From positions 3,897,926-3,961,925 of the forward strand of contig NC_054081.1 of the NCBI RefSeq assembly GCF_017562075.2: a stretch of 64,000 nucleotides of DNA, given 5' to 3'. A model generated the notes under the pieces. The model saw nothing but the letters and a program-made list of their open reading frames with translations. It was not told the origin of the DNA and did not search any database. Position 1 is the first letter of the stretch. Each line of letters opens with the position of its first letter. Of this stretch, positions 44,601-57,660 are shown one piece after another. Made by a program: the position numbers and the translations under genes. Source of the stretch: Anopheles merus. Taxonomy: Eukaryota > Arthropoda > Insecta > Diptera > Culicidae.

Positions 44601-47100
44601 GAATATTGACGACAACAGCAGCAGTAGCAGCAGCAGCAGCAGCAACAACAAAAAAAAACTCTACCCAGCTAGGAAATATTTCAAAGCCAAAGGACGCGCG
44701 TCCATATGCTGCTGGCGGCCGCCACCACTTGCCCCCCTCCCCGGGATGCAATGTATTTCCCCCGAGACCCGGTGACCCGGTGCATGCTCGCTGCACTCCA
44801 AGCCGAGTAAAGGAGAGTGCAACGAGAAAGCCAAATTGCAGGGGTTTCCCGTTCGCTTTTCGCTGGCTCTCAGACGATGAAAAGGTTTTAAGGTGCATTG
44901 TTAGAAGCTTACTTTTAAGCGCGTGTCTGAAATGTGTCCACTTTGATCTTTGCACGTCTCTTTGCTCGAAGGAAATTTTTAACTTTGGCGTCGTAAACGC
45001 TCAATTGGACGCAGTCCACTCTATTCTGATGTTGTAAAGTATGAAACTGTCGTTGTCAAGTTTGAATCCGGCGTACTCGGTATTTTCTAGGGTTTTATAG
45101 AATTAAAATTCAAAAAAAAACTATTAATGCGATTTTAAAAAACGATAAAAAAGGATTGCTTTAGAAGCTTGACTTCAAATGCTAACAAAAGCATATTTCA
45201 AACAAGTTTTTATTTGTAAAACCATGAAACAACATTACATGTAAAATGAGAATTTAATTTGAGCATTACAAAATTCTTATTGTATCGTTATAAAAGGTTT
45301 TTAACAATGATAAGTAACCCTGCAAAGTGAAGGAGAAACAGTGTCTGACGAGCGAACGAATTTTCCGCTTCCAGGACCGTCCCGTACCTATCCAGAGCGC
45401 GCGCGTGTGTGTGTTTGTGTCAAAGAGGACCTAGGATAAGAACGAAAAAATACACTCCTCCCCACTGCCACCCCTCCCCCTCGTTCCTCTATTGCAACAG
45501 CGTAAGAAAAATGGTTCAAAAAAAAATCGCTTTCCCCATACGAGCTCTTCGGAACGGAAGCAAGGATAGGAGAAAAAAACCCACACTCTAAAGCGTCTTA
45601 AATCCGCAAAAGCTTACCATTTCTATATACGCCGCACTGTGTCCTCCCTTCCCTCATGCATCCCACTCAAGCATTTTCTCCTTACTTGCTTTCTTTCCTT
45701 TTGGGGGGAGCGGCAGGACCCGCTACGAGGCAGATTCTTCGGCAGCTTTACGCATTGCTGCATCGCTTCTGTTTGCTGCTGCAGCAGGGAGAGGGAGAGT
45801 GGAGGGAGGGGCTAAGGTGTGCACAGCGCTGTGCAAAATAATCTGCCCTCCCCCACCACGCCCGCGCTGCTCTGTTTACGCGTACAAAGAATAACGAACG
45901 CTGATGCAATCTACGTATTTGCTATGATTACTTATTTTTAAGCGCTTCGTCCTTCTGTTTTCCCCCACACTGCCTCCGCCCTTGGGTGGCATTGCAAAAA
46001 AACCACCAGATGACGATGCATCTTGCGGGCGGTTTGAGCCTTTGAAAAGCCTTTACACACAGCTACACACGTGGGCGGGTGGGACTTTTCTCTTTCTTTC
46101 CTTTTTTTTGGAGGGAAGAAAAATTGCAACAAAATCGTGGCGCCAATGTTTACACCGCAGATTGAAAAACTTTGATGCATGAGCTTTTGCAAAAGGGTAG
46201 GAGGAGGGAAAGGAGTGGATGGGCAAGGAAAGTGCAGCACCAGGTGTAATTTGAATTCTTCGCAAAAGCGATACGTTGCTTTTATGTGCGGGCTGCATGA
46301 AATAATCTGGCAAGATGAATAGAAAGCGGAGAAATTATGGGTGAAAAGTTGGAAATGGTTTTAGAAAAAAAGCTGATGGCGTTTTTTGAACATTTTCCTC
46401 GGTAATGCATTGAAAACATTTACGTTTCATAGCTGCCTGCATGCGGGAGATGATGGGGAGGTCTAACCTTTCCAATAGGACATCAAACGCACTGTACAAC
46501 GCGATATAAATCAGGAAATGCAGCTTATAGAACTCTACTCAACAAATAAATGAAGTACAAAGGCAAAAGCAAGCTTTATATGAATCGTAAACGATCGCTA
46601 CCATCCCCACTAAAGGGCTCTTTCCAACCAGCAGTATGCTGCCGTCAGTTAATATGTCTATGCCAGTTAACACAGTGAATAGCTATGTCTGTAAAGCGAA
46701 CTTCTTTAAAGAGTAGCAAATTTCCAAGTACAGTCATCTAAGTTCATTGAAGTGAAAAATACATTTTCACTAATCTATAATGTTGAATTTGTATCCTTAA
46801 GTAAAATCGAATCGTTCAGGTTGAGTTTGAGTCTCAGATAGCCTAGGCTATAAGCGGCTAATCCATACTAAACTAGACCTCAGTTATTTGATACTAATAC
46901 GTGTGGAAACCCTGTACAGTGGAAGCCTTTAGAATAAAAATACAAGAAAAACAAAAACAATCAGGACTATCAGCAGGTTTGTGAACATGACCCGAAAGCT
47001 CTTCTCAAAGTGATTTCAAAAGTAACAGATCGAAAAGCAATACAACTATTTGGCATGAGATATAAAATGAGGAGATATGGGATATCTAGTGCGTAAAGCT
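41667..47100. other. Intergenic, no gene seen
   Basis: AT-rich unstructured DNA (41700-43050, 45050-45340, 46300-46960) alternates with GC-rich patches with short CA/GT runs. 41986-42040 (GATGTCAAACTAATGTGACC) resembles a common insect mini-transposon end. No gene supported. Confidence 0.5.
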
Positions 47101-47398
47101 CTAGATCAGTGACCGGATGTACAGGTTGAGGATTCGTGGCAGCTTCTTCAACCTGAGCATTATAAATGTGCATAGTCCGCATCTTAAGAGCACCGATGAC
47201 GATAAAGACAACTCCTATACGCAGCTGGAGAGGGAGTACGACTGATGCCCACAACATGATGTCAAAATTGTCATAGGGGATTTTAATGCTCAGGTCGGAC
47301 AGGAGGAGGTATTTAAACCGACGATAGGAAGTTTCAGCGCCCACAAGCTGACGCATGACAACGGGCTTCGGCTCGTCAACTTCGTCTCCTCCAAACAC

Positions 47399-47947
47399 AT
47401 GACCATCCGCAGCACCTACTTCCAGCACGCACCTCACTTCAGCTACACCTGGAGATCACCGCAGCAGACATTATCCCAGATCGACCACGTTCTCATTGAT
47501 GGAAGGCACTTCTCGGATGTAATCGACGTAAGGAGCTACAGAGGAGCAAACGTCGACTCGGACCATTTCCTGGTTATGGTTAAGTTACGCCAAAAACTAT
47601 GCGTGGCTAATAAACTGCGCTACCAGCCTACCCCAAGGCTCAACACAGACCGGCTGAGACAAGCTGATGTGGCGAGGGACTTCGCAATCGCGCTTGGGGA
47701 AGCGTTGCCGGAGGACACCACTGCCGAGGCGATGTCTCTCAATGACCACTGGCGTATGGTGGAGCAAGCCATCAGCAGCACGGCCGAGCGAACAATTGGC
47801 CGCGTGACCCGTAACCAGAGGAAGGAATGGTTTGATGATGAGTGCAGACGAGCACTCTCCGAGAAGAACGCCGCGCGTACGACAGAACGTGGAAGACTAC
47901 AGACGACTGAGGAGGCAGCAGACCCGGCTCTTAATAAGAAGCGATAA
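47399..47947 (+). pseudogene. Endonuclease / linker segment of the RTE-like element
   Basis: Open for 182 codons and holds the endonuclease QIDHVLID and SDHFLV blocks, then a Gln/Arg-rich linker. It ends in a premature TAA. Confidence 0.75.
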
Positions 47948-48001
47948 GAAAGGAGGATAAGGGATAAGAAGCGCAGCTGCGAAGAGTCGGATGAGCAACT
48001 C

Positions 48002-48409
48002 ATGCAGCAGCTATCCCAGTCGGGGGAAACTCGCAAGTTCTGCAGGATGCTAAATGCGGCACGAAGCGGTTTTACTCCCATGACCGTCATCTGCCGCAAC
48101 GAGGAGGAAGATATCCTGTCGGACGAGCGAGAGGTGATCGACAGGTGGAAGTGCTACTTCGACGGACACCTGAATGGAGCAGATACCGGAGCAGAAGCAG
48201 GAAGCAGAGGAGAGCAGTCCTACGACGAAGTGCCCCCGCCATCTTTGGACGAAGTCATTGGTGCCATCAAACAGCTGAAGTGTAACAAGTCAGCTGGCAG
48301 CGATGGTCTAGTGGCCGAACTGTTCAAGATGAGTCCGGAGCGGATTGTCGTCATCATTCATCGGCTGATTGTGAGGATTTGGGATCAGGAAGAACTACCG
48401 GACGATTAG
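48002..48409 (+). pseudogene. RT fingers segment of the RTE-like element
   Basis: Contains NKSAGSDGLVAELFK, the conserved RT fingers block. Terminated by TAG at 48407-48409; the next RT block continues at 48431 in another frame. Confidence 0.75.
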
Positions 48410-48798
48410 AAACTGGGTATCATACACCCGGTGTACACAAAGGGCGACAGGCTGGACTGTGCCAACTTCCGAGACATCACAGTCCTGAATGCTGCCTACA
48501 AGATCCTGTCCCGAATACTCTTCTGCAGATTTCGGCAGATCCTCCAGAAATGCTCAGAGCACCAGATCCCTACGCACCACCTGTTCATCGACTTCAAGGC
48601 GGCCTACGATACCATAGATCGGAACGAGCTATGGAACACCATGTAGTAGATTCCCTTACGGATTCCCTGGAAAGCTGATACGGCTGTTGAGGTCCACTAT
48701 GGACGGGGTGCAGTGCAAGGTGAGAGTGACGAACATGCTTTCAGAATCGTTCGAATCTCAACAGGGTCTGAGTCATCATCGGACGTACAACTGGAGCG

Positions 48799-49215
48799 GT
48801 GTGCGAAGCGTACACCCGACTGAAACGCGAGGCCGAGAGGATTGGATTGAGGATCAATGCGACGAAGACAAAGTACCTGCTTGCCGAGGGCTCTGTACGT
48901 GATAGAGCCCGGCTCGGAAGCAGAGTATCAGTTGACGGTGACGATCTCGAGGTGGTAGAGGAGTTCTGCTGCCTTGATACGAGCGTAACTTTGGACAACA
49001 ACGTAAGCAGCGAAATCCGAAGGCGCATTGTGCATGGAAGTCGTGCCTACTACGGGCTCCACAAACTCCTGCGATCCAGAAGACTGCAGCAACGCACGAA
49101 ATGCGCCATATATCGCACACTGATTCGCCCGGTAGTCCTCTACGGGTACGAGTCTTGGACTATGCTAACGGAGGACGCCAATGCAACCTCGCCATTTTCG
49201 AACGGCGGGTGCTAA
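48799..49215 (+). pseudogene. RT thumb segment of the RTE-like element
   Basis: Contains EAYTRLKREAERIGLRINATKTKYL and the LRSRRLQQRTKCAIYRTLIRPVVLYGYESW block of RTE thumbs. The catalytic block expected just before it is absent. Confidence 0.75.
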
Positions 49216-49734
49216 GGGCTATCTTTGGCGGTGTGTGCGAGCAGGGCGTGTGGAGGAAGGAGGATGAACCATGAGCTAGCTGAGCTGTTTCCTGACGGTC
49301 ATCAAAGCCGGAAGGATACGATGGCTCATGCCCCACCAGGTGGGTGCTCGTCAGCGACCCGTTCGGCACGAGGCGTAGAGGAGCACAGCGACCTCGTTGG
49401 CTGGATCAGGTGGAGTCGAACCTGTCGGAGATCGGATGCAGCCATGGGTGGAGGACTGCAGCCCAGGACCGAGTTTGCTGGAAACGGATTGGCGACCTGG
49501 CCATGTCTACTAGACGTGCTCGCACAGGAGCAGGCCAAAAAGAAGAAGAAGAAAGCACAAAACAGTGGCTACAACAGAGGAGATGATTTTGGGAATGAAA
49601 ACATTATGACACAATTATTTTAAACCGATACACACTGGGAAAACCCCGATCTAAAGCAAGGCATATGATAAAGCATAAGCCAGAGAGAAAGAAGAAGAAA
49701 TAAATTTTCGATGAAAAGCACACTGTTCAGATAA

Positions 49735-49812
49735 AGATTTGAACCCACGGCCGGGTGTATGAAAAACCAATCATTTAGCAATGTACCATTGAGCCCACTC
49801 TACGGCTTGGTC
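49735..49812 (-). pseudogene. tRNA-like fragment, probable SINE head or tRNA pseudogene
   Basis: On the - strand, GGGCTCAATGGTA resembles a Pol III A box and CGTGGGTTCAAAT a B box, about 40 bases apart as in tRNA genes. Arms do not pair well enough for a working tRNA, and an A/T-rich body follows (to ~49690), as in insect tRNA-derived SINEs. Confidence 0.4.
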
Positions 49813-49819
49813 GCTAAGA

Positions 49820-52800
49820 AGCGTACAGTTTAATCAGCCAATCACATTAATCATTGGCTTACCGAAAGAAGTACTCCAGGAGGCCCTTGACTAAGCACCT
49901 GTAAGTATGCAATGCGTGGCTTTTAGTACTGTTGCACTATTTTTTTTAAATAAACGAGCATGTAAAGAAAATGCCCTAAATCACTTTCAGCTCATTACTA
50001 GGAAGGAATAAATTATTTAGAACAACAAATCTATTTCAAGCCAACGCTAGTGCTTCCCAAGGTCGAAATTAAATCAATTCCAGCAGCAACAATAGCAACG
50101 ATAAAGCCAAGAAAAAACACCCTAGGCTATAACCGCCTATCGGCTAATCTGAAAACTTTACAAACACTCCACCGCAGCGGCAGTTAGCAACCGAACAATG
50201 AGCCATTTTCAACAACAATCAAACTACACCGACCAACCAGAACGGCCCCATCATGACGAGAGACTTTCGCTCCCATAAGTGCATCCAATACACTTACACA
50301 CACGCCCGCACAGCGACCAGCTGTGCCAGCCGAATGGTTCAGCCCTGGCGCCACAATTTCATTCACAACTAGTTGAAAACTCCAATAAAATCGAGTGTGA
50401 GGTTTGATTGTTTCTCAATTAAGTAACATCGATATGTGTTTGCGTGTGTGTGCAGTGCACGATGAACAGGCACATGTTGCCGCCTGCTCGCTCCCCGCAC
50501 CGGGAGCCCGGTCCTCAGCTTGCGTGAGCGGGCGGTTCATAAATTCGGGCCCAGCCCAAGTAAGAGGGCAAAACTTTGCCGAAGCCCTTTGCTAACAGGC
50601 AGTGGCCAGAACCTTCCCGGGAAGAATGTACCAGAGAAAAACTTCTCACTAGGGCCCCCCCCACCAGCCCAGTTAAGGCCCACTTCCAGGCAGAAGTTCC
50701 ATACAAAAGTTATCATGTCACACGATAATTTCTCTTTCATTATCTTTAGTTTTCGCCTACTTGCTCCTTGCAGCAGTGTACCCGCGCGCATGTGTGTGTG
50801 TGTGCAGCGATGTTGGCATCGACACACCGAATGCAGTGCTTTTGCGGGGTCCGAGTGTTTTTAACCGATGTATCGATTTGGTTTGTTTACCAGTGCGAAA
50901 AGTTGCTCATTTGCTGGAGATTCCGCTCCGCTCGACGTACCACCTTTGCCCGGCGTGTGTGCAGGGCAAAACTTTTGCACCGCCCTGTCGTGCCGAGCTG
51001 GCGGGCACGCAGAAGGTGATTGAAGAACTTTTGTGGCCACCAACTGCGGTGATGCACCTATCTGCGAGAGGGGGGGGGGGAGAGGGGGAGAGCGCGCACA
51101 AGCTGCATTATCGGGCAGGAACCGATCGTGCGGGGATTAGATTGAGTGTCCCGATGCTCGGAGACACTAGATTTATGGTTCTCCTCGGTCGTTTTTTTTC
51201 CTTCCTTAGTCTTCCTCTCCTACTCTGCTCAATAATCTTAAGAGGTACAGGCGAGCGTTAAATAATCCCTTATAAACCACGCTACCACCGCCCGCAACTG
51301 GAACCAGGTGCAGATTGCTATCGAATAATGGGTTTCGCCCACCGGCATGGAGTGGGCAGTTTTGTTAACCTGATTTTATTTATTTTTAGTTTCAGCATCT
51401 ATTACCGTCAGCTCCCGTTTTTTCAGCTGCTCTTCTTCAGGCTGCGCTTAGCAGAGGCCAGTGTGTGCTTCACTTTAAGACAGCTTTAACGGGGACATTG
51501 CGAGACAATGGTACATCGGGAAGGTAACACAAAAAAAAACCAAACGCTGTATCTCTACGCACTATTGAATCGGTTAATATTCGGCATGGTGCATCGTGCA
51601 TCTTCACGGCAAAAGTTCGTGACACTATGCCGACATTTCCGGCATTCCCTCTCCCTTCCACGGTTTGACTTCTTTCTGTTCCGGTTCGGGCAGCGGCGTC
51701 CTGCTGCGTGCACCGTGCAAGGGGCACCGTTTGTGGATTCAACTCACCAGTGCCAGCCGGCGAGAGCGGTGACACCGTCGGCCTCCCGTCCATTCCACCC
51801 ACCCGCCCCGGTTACACAGAGCGCTCGGTGGTGGACCATGCAAGTGTCCCCATAAATTGTGCTCAGATGTCGCCGGCGCTACAGTGTAGAATTTATGGAT
51901 TATGACGGTGCCCTTGCCGATGGGATTCGCTTCGTCAGTTTGCTTAGCCCTGACACATGATGATCCCCGATGCCTTCGCCACCGGTCGGCCGGCCGGAGC
52001 CCGCCCTGCCGTGCCGGAGAAAGTGAAAAGATGTGAAAAGAGTGTATGTGTGTGTGTGTGTGGGTTGCATTCGGCTGCACCGACCGTACGGAAGCTCTCG
52101 GATGTCGGTTCCTTTCCGGGGCCTTTTGCAGCAAATTCGAACATCGAATCGCCCGGATGCAAAGGAAGAAGACACCCACGGGGAGCTTTCATTATTTTAG
52201 CCTGACATCACTAAGGGTGGCGGTAAATGGGTTGGGAATGGCAACGAGATAGTTTGTGTGTATGTACTTTTTTTTTGTACAGTGTCTTTAAAGAGCAAAG
52301 GCTTGATGGAGGTATTTTGGATTTTTTATAGCACTCTCCGGGCAATCCTGGAGCAACTTGTTGGAGTACAGTAGCTGTGAAAAGGCTGCATAGAGACATT
52401 CCTAGAACCAAAAACATATTTTTTTATCAAAACCAATGTTATATTAATTGGAAACATTTACAGTGTGCCCTGGTTAAAGGAGCTTGCTAAAAAGGTAAAA
52501 TTTGAAAAAAAGGAAACATTGAACTACGAGATCGTAAAAATTCTTCGTAGGCAACCTTGGACTCGAAAAAAAATTGTGTTTAAACTGTTTTTTTTTTGCA
52601 ATTGTTGCTAATTCCTGATGTCCCAATTGATGTGAAGCTCATTATTAACAAGAATGAAGCCATTGAAAACATTTTTTTTTCTTTGCTTGAATTACACTGT
52701 ATTGCTTTTATTTTATTTCAATTGTATTATAACTTTATTCCCATTCACTAACAACAATTAAGTTAATGGAATAGAGCCCGTAGTTCACCCGTGTTGCAAT

Positions 52801-53750
52801 TGTGCGAATGAATGCGAATGCGAAAGCGAAAGAAGCAATCAATCAAATCATCCATAAACAGCGCTTCAAAATGCCACTGTCTATGTTACAAAAAATAAAC
52901 CCTCGGGCTGACACAAAATTCACGACTGACACTGTCACCAAAGCTCATGACTGAAACAAAATCCATGTCAGCGTCACGTAATTTAAAGTAATGATCAGAG
53001 GTGTGAGTCACATGGTCAGTGTGTGACGTTTGACCGAGTTGGTGACATTTTATCAACGAACTTTTGGTCAGTCACTTGGACATGACACTGTCTGAATTCG
53101 ATGAACATGCCAATTATCACAGTGTCCAATGCAGTGCATGGAGAATATTTCTTTTCACTGAAGTGCCAAACAAGAAAATCCGTGGGTAAACTCTAGATGA
53201 CATGGTGGTTCAATTGGAATGAAATTTTGATTGGTGAGTCTGTACCAACGAATTCTACAAAATGCATGCACTCCAGCCGATGCCGCCGAGACTTTGACCT
53301 ACCCCGAACGGCTTTGGAACATTGCGACGAACATTATCCACGTTGCCAGGGACCACTGCAAGAAAAAAGGTCATGACGGGTGACTGTCACCAATGCGGTC
53401 ACCAAAACTATGTGAGAATCACCTCTTCTCTCTCTCATCTTGATTGCTTAATTTGGTAACTTGGAACTTAAACTTAATATTTGGATCAGTCATGAGTTTC
53501 GATGATGGTGTGAGTGACATTTTGCAGCACTGTGCATAACATTTGTAAATAAAGTAAAACACAAAAGCAGTGATGTCAAACCTGCGGTTAAATAAAACTA
53601 AGAATAGCAATGAGCAATGAGTGGTGAATTACAAATAAAAATGCAGTAAAGAAGAGGCAAACTACAACCATGATACGCCGCTTTTGGGTGAACGTGTGAA
53701 CGTGTGCCTACTCCGAATGGTTCGTCATGACTGAGAATGGCACGTTTGTG
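49820..53750. other. Intergenic, no gene seen
   Basis: One loose motif copy (49895). Mixed GC-rich DNA to 52250, then AT-rich DNA with GTGAC/GTCAC-rich words (52900-53600). No domain. Confidence 0.5.
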
Positions 53751-53756
53751 TGAACT

Positions 53757-54165
53757 AGTGATGTGCTGTATGGAGCGTACCCACGACTCCAATCCGACTC
53801 CAACTATTGTTAATTCGATTCCGACTCCGGCAAAATGGAACCACTAGATCCGCCCGGAGTCGGAGTCGTTCGGAGTCGTCCGGAGTAGAACGACTCCGAA
53901 CGACTCCGAACGACTCCGACGACTCCGGACGACTACGAAAGACTCCTAACGACTCCGGACGACTCCGGGCGACTCCAGGCGACTCCGGAAGACTCCGACT
54001 ACGGGTGACTCTAGGCGATTCCGGACGACTCCGGACGACTCCGGGCCTTTCCGGACGATTCCGAACGACTCCGGACATAGCAGCGCGGACCTACCTTCCG
54101 GAGTCGATTCCAAATTTTTCGGAATCGGATCGGAGTCGACTCCGGATATTTGCCAACTTTACCTG
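53757..54165. repeat. 10-bp GACTCCGGAC array
   Basis: Starts TAGTGATGTGCTG. The core (53890-54090) repeats 10-mers such as GACTCCGAAC, GACTCCGGAC and GACTCCGGGC in strict 10-bp register with few slips. Related to the array at 56820-57620. Confidence 0.85.
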
Positions 54166-54199
54166 TGAACTGTGAATGAACAAAGACCTAACAAATTCG

Positions 54200-54735
54200 A
54201 TGTTTTGTCGATTCCGGGATCGGAATCGGCTGCGGGATCGGAATCGGCTCCGGGATCGGAATCGGCTCCGGGATCGGAATCGGCTCCAGAATCGGCTCCG
54301 GGATCGGAATCTGCTCCGGAATCAGGATCGGCTCTGGAATCGGAATTGACCTGGGAATTGCAATTTGCTCCGGTAACGGAATCACGATTAACTACATAAA
54401 TGGAATTAGCTCCGGAATGAGAATTAGTTCTTGAATTAAAATAAGAAGTTTTAGAAGTGAAATCCGTCCGGGAATCTTGATGACAATTTTTTTTTTGCGG
54501 CTTTCAATGCTTAGCATCATACGACCCAAACGCCTACTCCTATGGAGATGCCGAAACTGACTCAATTTCGAATCTAATGATTTAGGAGCCAATTTTGATG
54601 CCGTAGCCAATTCCGGAACCGATTCCGATTCCGGAAACTGAATCCGGATCTACTATCCGGAATCGATTCCAGAAAACTTCGGAGCTAGATGGAATCGATT
54701 CCGACGAAATCTTTATTTTCCCCATCACTATTAGC
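54200..54735. repeat. 18-bp GGGATCGGAATCGGCTCC array with shared flank
   Basis: An 18-mer occurs about three times exactly (54230-54290), then degenerates. The right part (54390-54735) is the reverse complement of the non-repeat block and left flank of the 41-kb array, ending CCCCATCACTA. Confidence 0.82.
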
Positions 54736-54739
54736 CACA

Positions 54740-56820
54740 CAACGTAATATTGCGTTTGACACCTCTGGAACAAATTTTTTTTTACATCTAACAGTTGTTA
54801 CGCATGAGTTGTTACGCTTTTAGAAATAAAGTGAACCGGGACTTCCTGACTCACCATGAAAACACTGAGCTGGCCCAATTGCTGTACATTTTAACAAATC
54901 TTCTTGTTTGAGTTTGACATGACTGCCAAACATTTTACCCCATTGGTCTGCGACCATCCGTTTTTTGAATAACATTTAAGCTGTCAAGCGTCGAATTCGA
55001 TAAAAGTGAAGCGCTCTCCCATAGCAGGACAAACTCTTTGCCCAACACGAAATGTTTTCATTAAAAAATCAACGTGCTTAAATTGTTGATGGGCCATCTT
55101 TTTTTTTTTTTTGGTAACTTCAATCGCTCGAATCCTCCGCCATATCTTCGCCGAAAATTCCCTTAATGGATCACCTTCTACCATCAAACAATCATTCATA
55201 TTAATTTCCATTAACGTCATTAATTTTTATTCCTGCCCGCCCAATCCCTTATTTAATTACCTGCAAGGGGGAGGGGCACTTTCCAGCAGCCGTTGGGAGT
55301 GGAGCAGATACAGCGGATACGAAACAACAAGGGTAAAGAAAAACAACCACAAACAGCTCGTGTTACTATTGATTGACCAGCATTGAAATACGCTCAGATC
55401 CGAGTGTACGTGTACACCCGATCGGCTTAATGATGATAGGTTTCAACCGATGCACTACGCCTACGCATCGATCACAAGAACTGGCACTCGGACCACTCCA
55501 TTTCAGCGCAAATAATGCACCACACACACACACACACAGACGCGCAATGGTCGACTACTGCACCGCCGCAAGCATACAAGTAGAAGGCAAACAAATGTTG
55601 CCCGTTTTTCTCATCGGCCGGGCTCATCCCCCGCCGACCGACTGAGGCTGAGATGTGTTTTTGTGGAGGAGTGTATGTGCCGGGCGCGCTTTCCACAACC
55701 ACCCCACACACACACACACACACACAAACACACACACGGTTTTCGAGCTTTTCATCCCATTTCATCGGTACGTAGGCCGGTCGTTGAGTTAAATTATGCA
55801 CCGCGCTCTGCGCGCTGGCGATGGCGGCTGATTTTCCAACCTCTTGCTGCACGTGAGCCAGGGCTGATACGGTCCTGGTTTCGAACCAGCGCGAATGCAA
55901 ATCGTTTCGGGCGAAACACCGAACTGGTCCGGCGAAAAACCCCGTAGCTTGCCACATGCGCTCCAACGTTCCACCGTACGGCCAGCGAACCACCTGTACA
56001 CGGCGTCGGGGCAAGTTTGCCGAATGTATCCAGCCCGGTACAACCGGTTCACTTTATGATAAATGCTCATCCGTCACGTTGCATTCTACGGATGGGGCTC
56101 GCTGACGGTCGGTTGCCGCCGTGACACGGTGCGATCGGGCGCCGTCGGGCCGGCAGCCACCGCGGGGCGGCAGCTGTCAGGTACGGTTTTCGTCAAATCA
56201 AGACTGTTCACTGACGCTCGCGAAAAATTGACTTATTTATTCGATGATTTATGGCGCCGCCCGCACTACCTGCTGCACGCGCTGTCTGTGCCTGCTACAA
56301 CAATTGGCTTTTGATTCGCTTGGGTTTTTTTTTTTTTGTTGGTTCGAGCATTACTGTCGTGTTACGGTTCATCTTTGAAAAGTGGGCATGCACGGTATGT
56401 AGCACAAAGCATGCGAAAGGGAAGCTTCTATTGTTTCCGAATTTTGTTTTTTGTATTCAGAAATATACGTTTATTGGCCAGAGCTCGTTATTTTTGTCTT
56501 AACTGTTGTCCATGCCAATCGGTCCATTCGTCATCAAAAGCGATAGGTTAAGAAATATGTAAAAATCAGGTTTGAAATATCAAGGCCATCATCAATCTCG
56601 AATAAAATCCAAATGGCGTAGCAAAAGCCGTTCTTGTTGCTATTTCAGTTACTGTAGGAGTTTTTTTTGCAGCAGAAGTAAGTATGTGAAGCATACTAAA
56701 TAAAAAATGAAATAAAATGTTTACAACACAAAGAATATTCGAATGGCGTATCAGGATGTTGTCGCGACGATTCATCAGTACCATCGAATGCCATTGGTCC
56801 ATTGTGAATATCAGAAATCC
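54740..56820. other. Intergenic, no gene seen
   Basis: Short CA runs (55522-55538, 55703-55736), GC-rich DNA at 55750-56200 and AT-rich DNA after. No domain. Confidence 0.5.
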
Positions 56821-56824
56821 AAAC

Positions 56825-57660
56825 GACTTTAGAACTCCGGACAACTCAGTTCAACTTTAAACGTGTCCAAACGACTCCAGATGACTTCAGATAGCTCTGG
56901 ATGACTTCATTACACGTTTGAAAGCTCCAGACTCCGAACTGCTCCGAACATTTCAGAACGACTCCTTGCAACTCTTGAGAACTCCATATGACTTCTGACA
57001 ACTCAGTTCAACTCTAAACGTGTCCAAACGACTCCAGATGACTTCAGATAGCTCTGGATGACTTAATTACACTTTTGAAAGCTCCAGACCCCGAACTGCT
57101 CCGAACATTTCAGAACGACTCCTTGCAACTCTTGAGAACTCCATATGACTTCTGACAACTCTGTACAACTCTGGACGTTTCTGGGCGACTCCGGGTGACT
57201 TCAGACCATCTCCAGACGACTCTGGAAGACTCCAAATTTTAGACGCCTCTATAGGCAACTCCAGACGACTCTAGAGAACTCCAAACGACAACAGATGATT
57301 CCGATTGATTACCAAAGATTTGAGACGTCTCTGGACGACTCCAGTGGACTTTTGATCACTGAAGATGACACCGAAAAACTCCGGACGACTCTAGATCACT
57401 ACATACGATTTCTTCACACGACTTCAAACGGCACCGGACAGTTCCGGACGACTCCATACACCTACAGGCGAATCGAAACGACATCAGACGATTCTGGACG
57501 ACTCCTTCAGACGGTTTCGGATGTTTCCAAATGACTCTGTATTACTCGATACAACACTTCAAGACAACTCCAGACAACTCCGGATAACTCTGGCCAATTC
57601 TCAGACAACTCTAAACAGCTTAAGATGACTTCATACGACACAATCATGCAATACAGAAGT
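56825..57660. repeat. Degenerate 10-bp GACTCCAGAC array
   Basis: Degenerate 10-mers (GACTCCAGAT, GACTTCAGAT, GACTCTGGAA). Contains a near-perfect 157-bp tandem duplication at 56843-57156. Confidence 0.85.

Larger units (their letters stand above)
47105..49553 (+). mobile_element. RTE-like non-LTR retrotransposon, defective
   Basis: In order: AP-endonuclease C-terminal half (IGDFNAQVG near 47277, QIDHVLIDGRHF, DSDHFLVMVKLR), linker, RT palm and fingers (AIKQLKCNKSAGSDGLVAELF, LFIDFKAAYDTIDR), thumb (YTRLKREAERIGLRINATKTKYL) and C-terminal region, ending in an AAGAAGAAGAAG tail at ~49536-49553 typical of RTE elements. It is 5'-truncated, and frames break at 47945, 48407 and 48646. The segment that should carry the RT catalytic Asp pair is missing at about 48770. 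No intact protein can be made. Confidence 0.8.
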
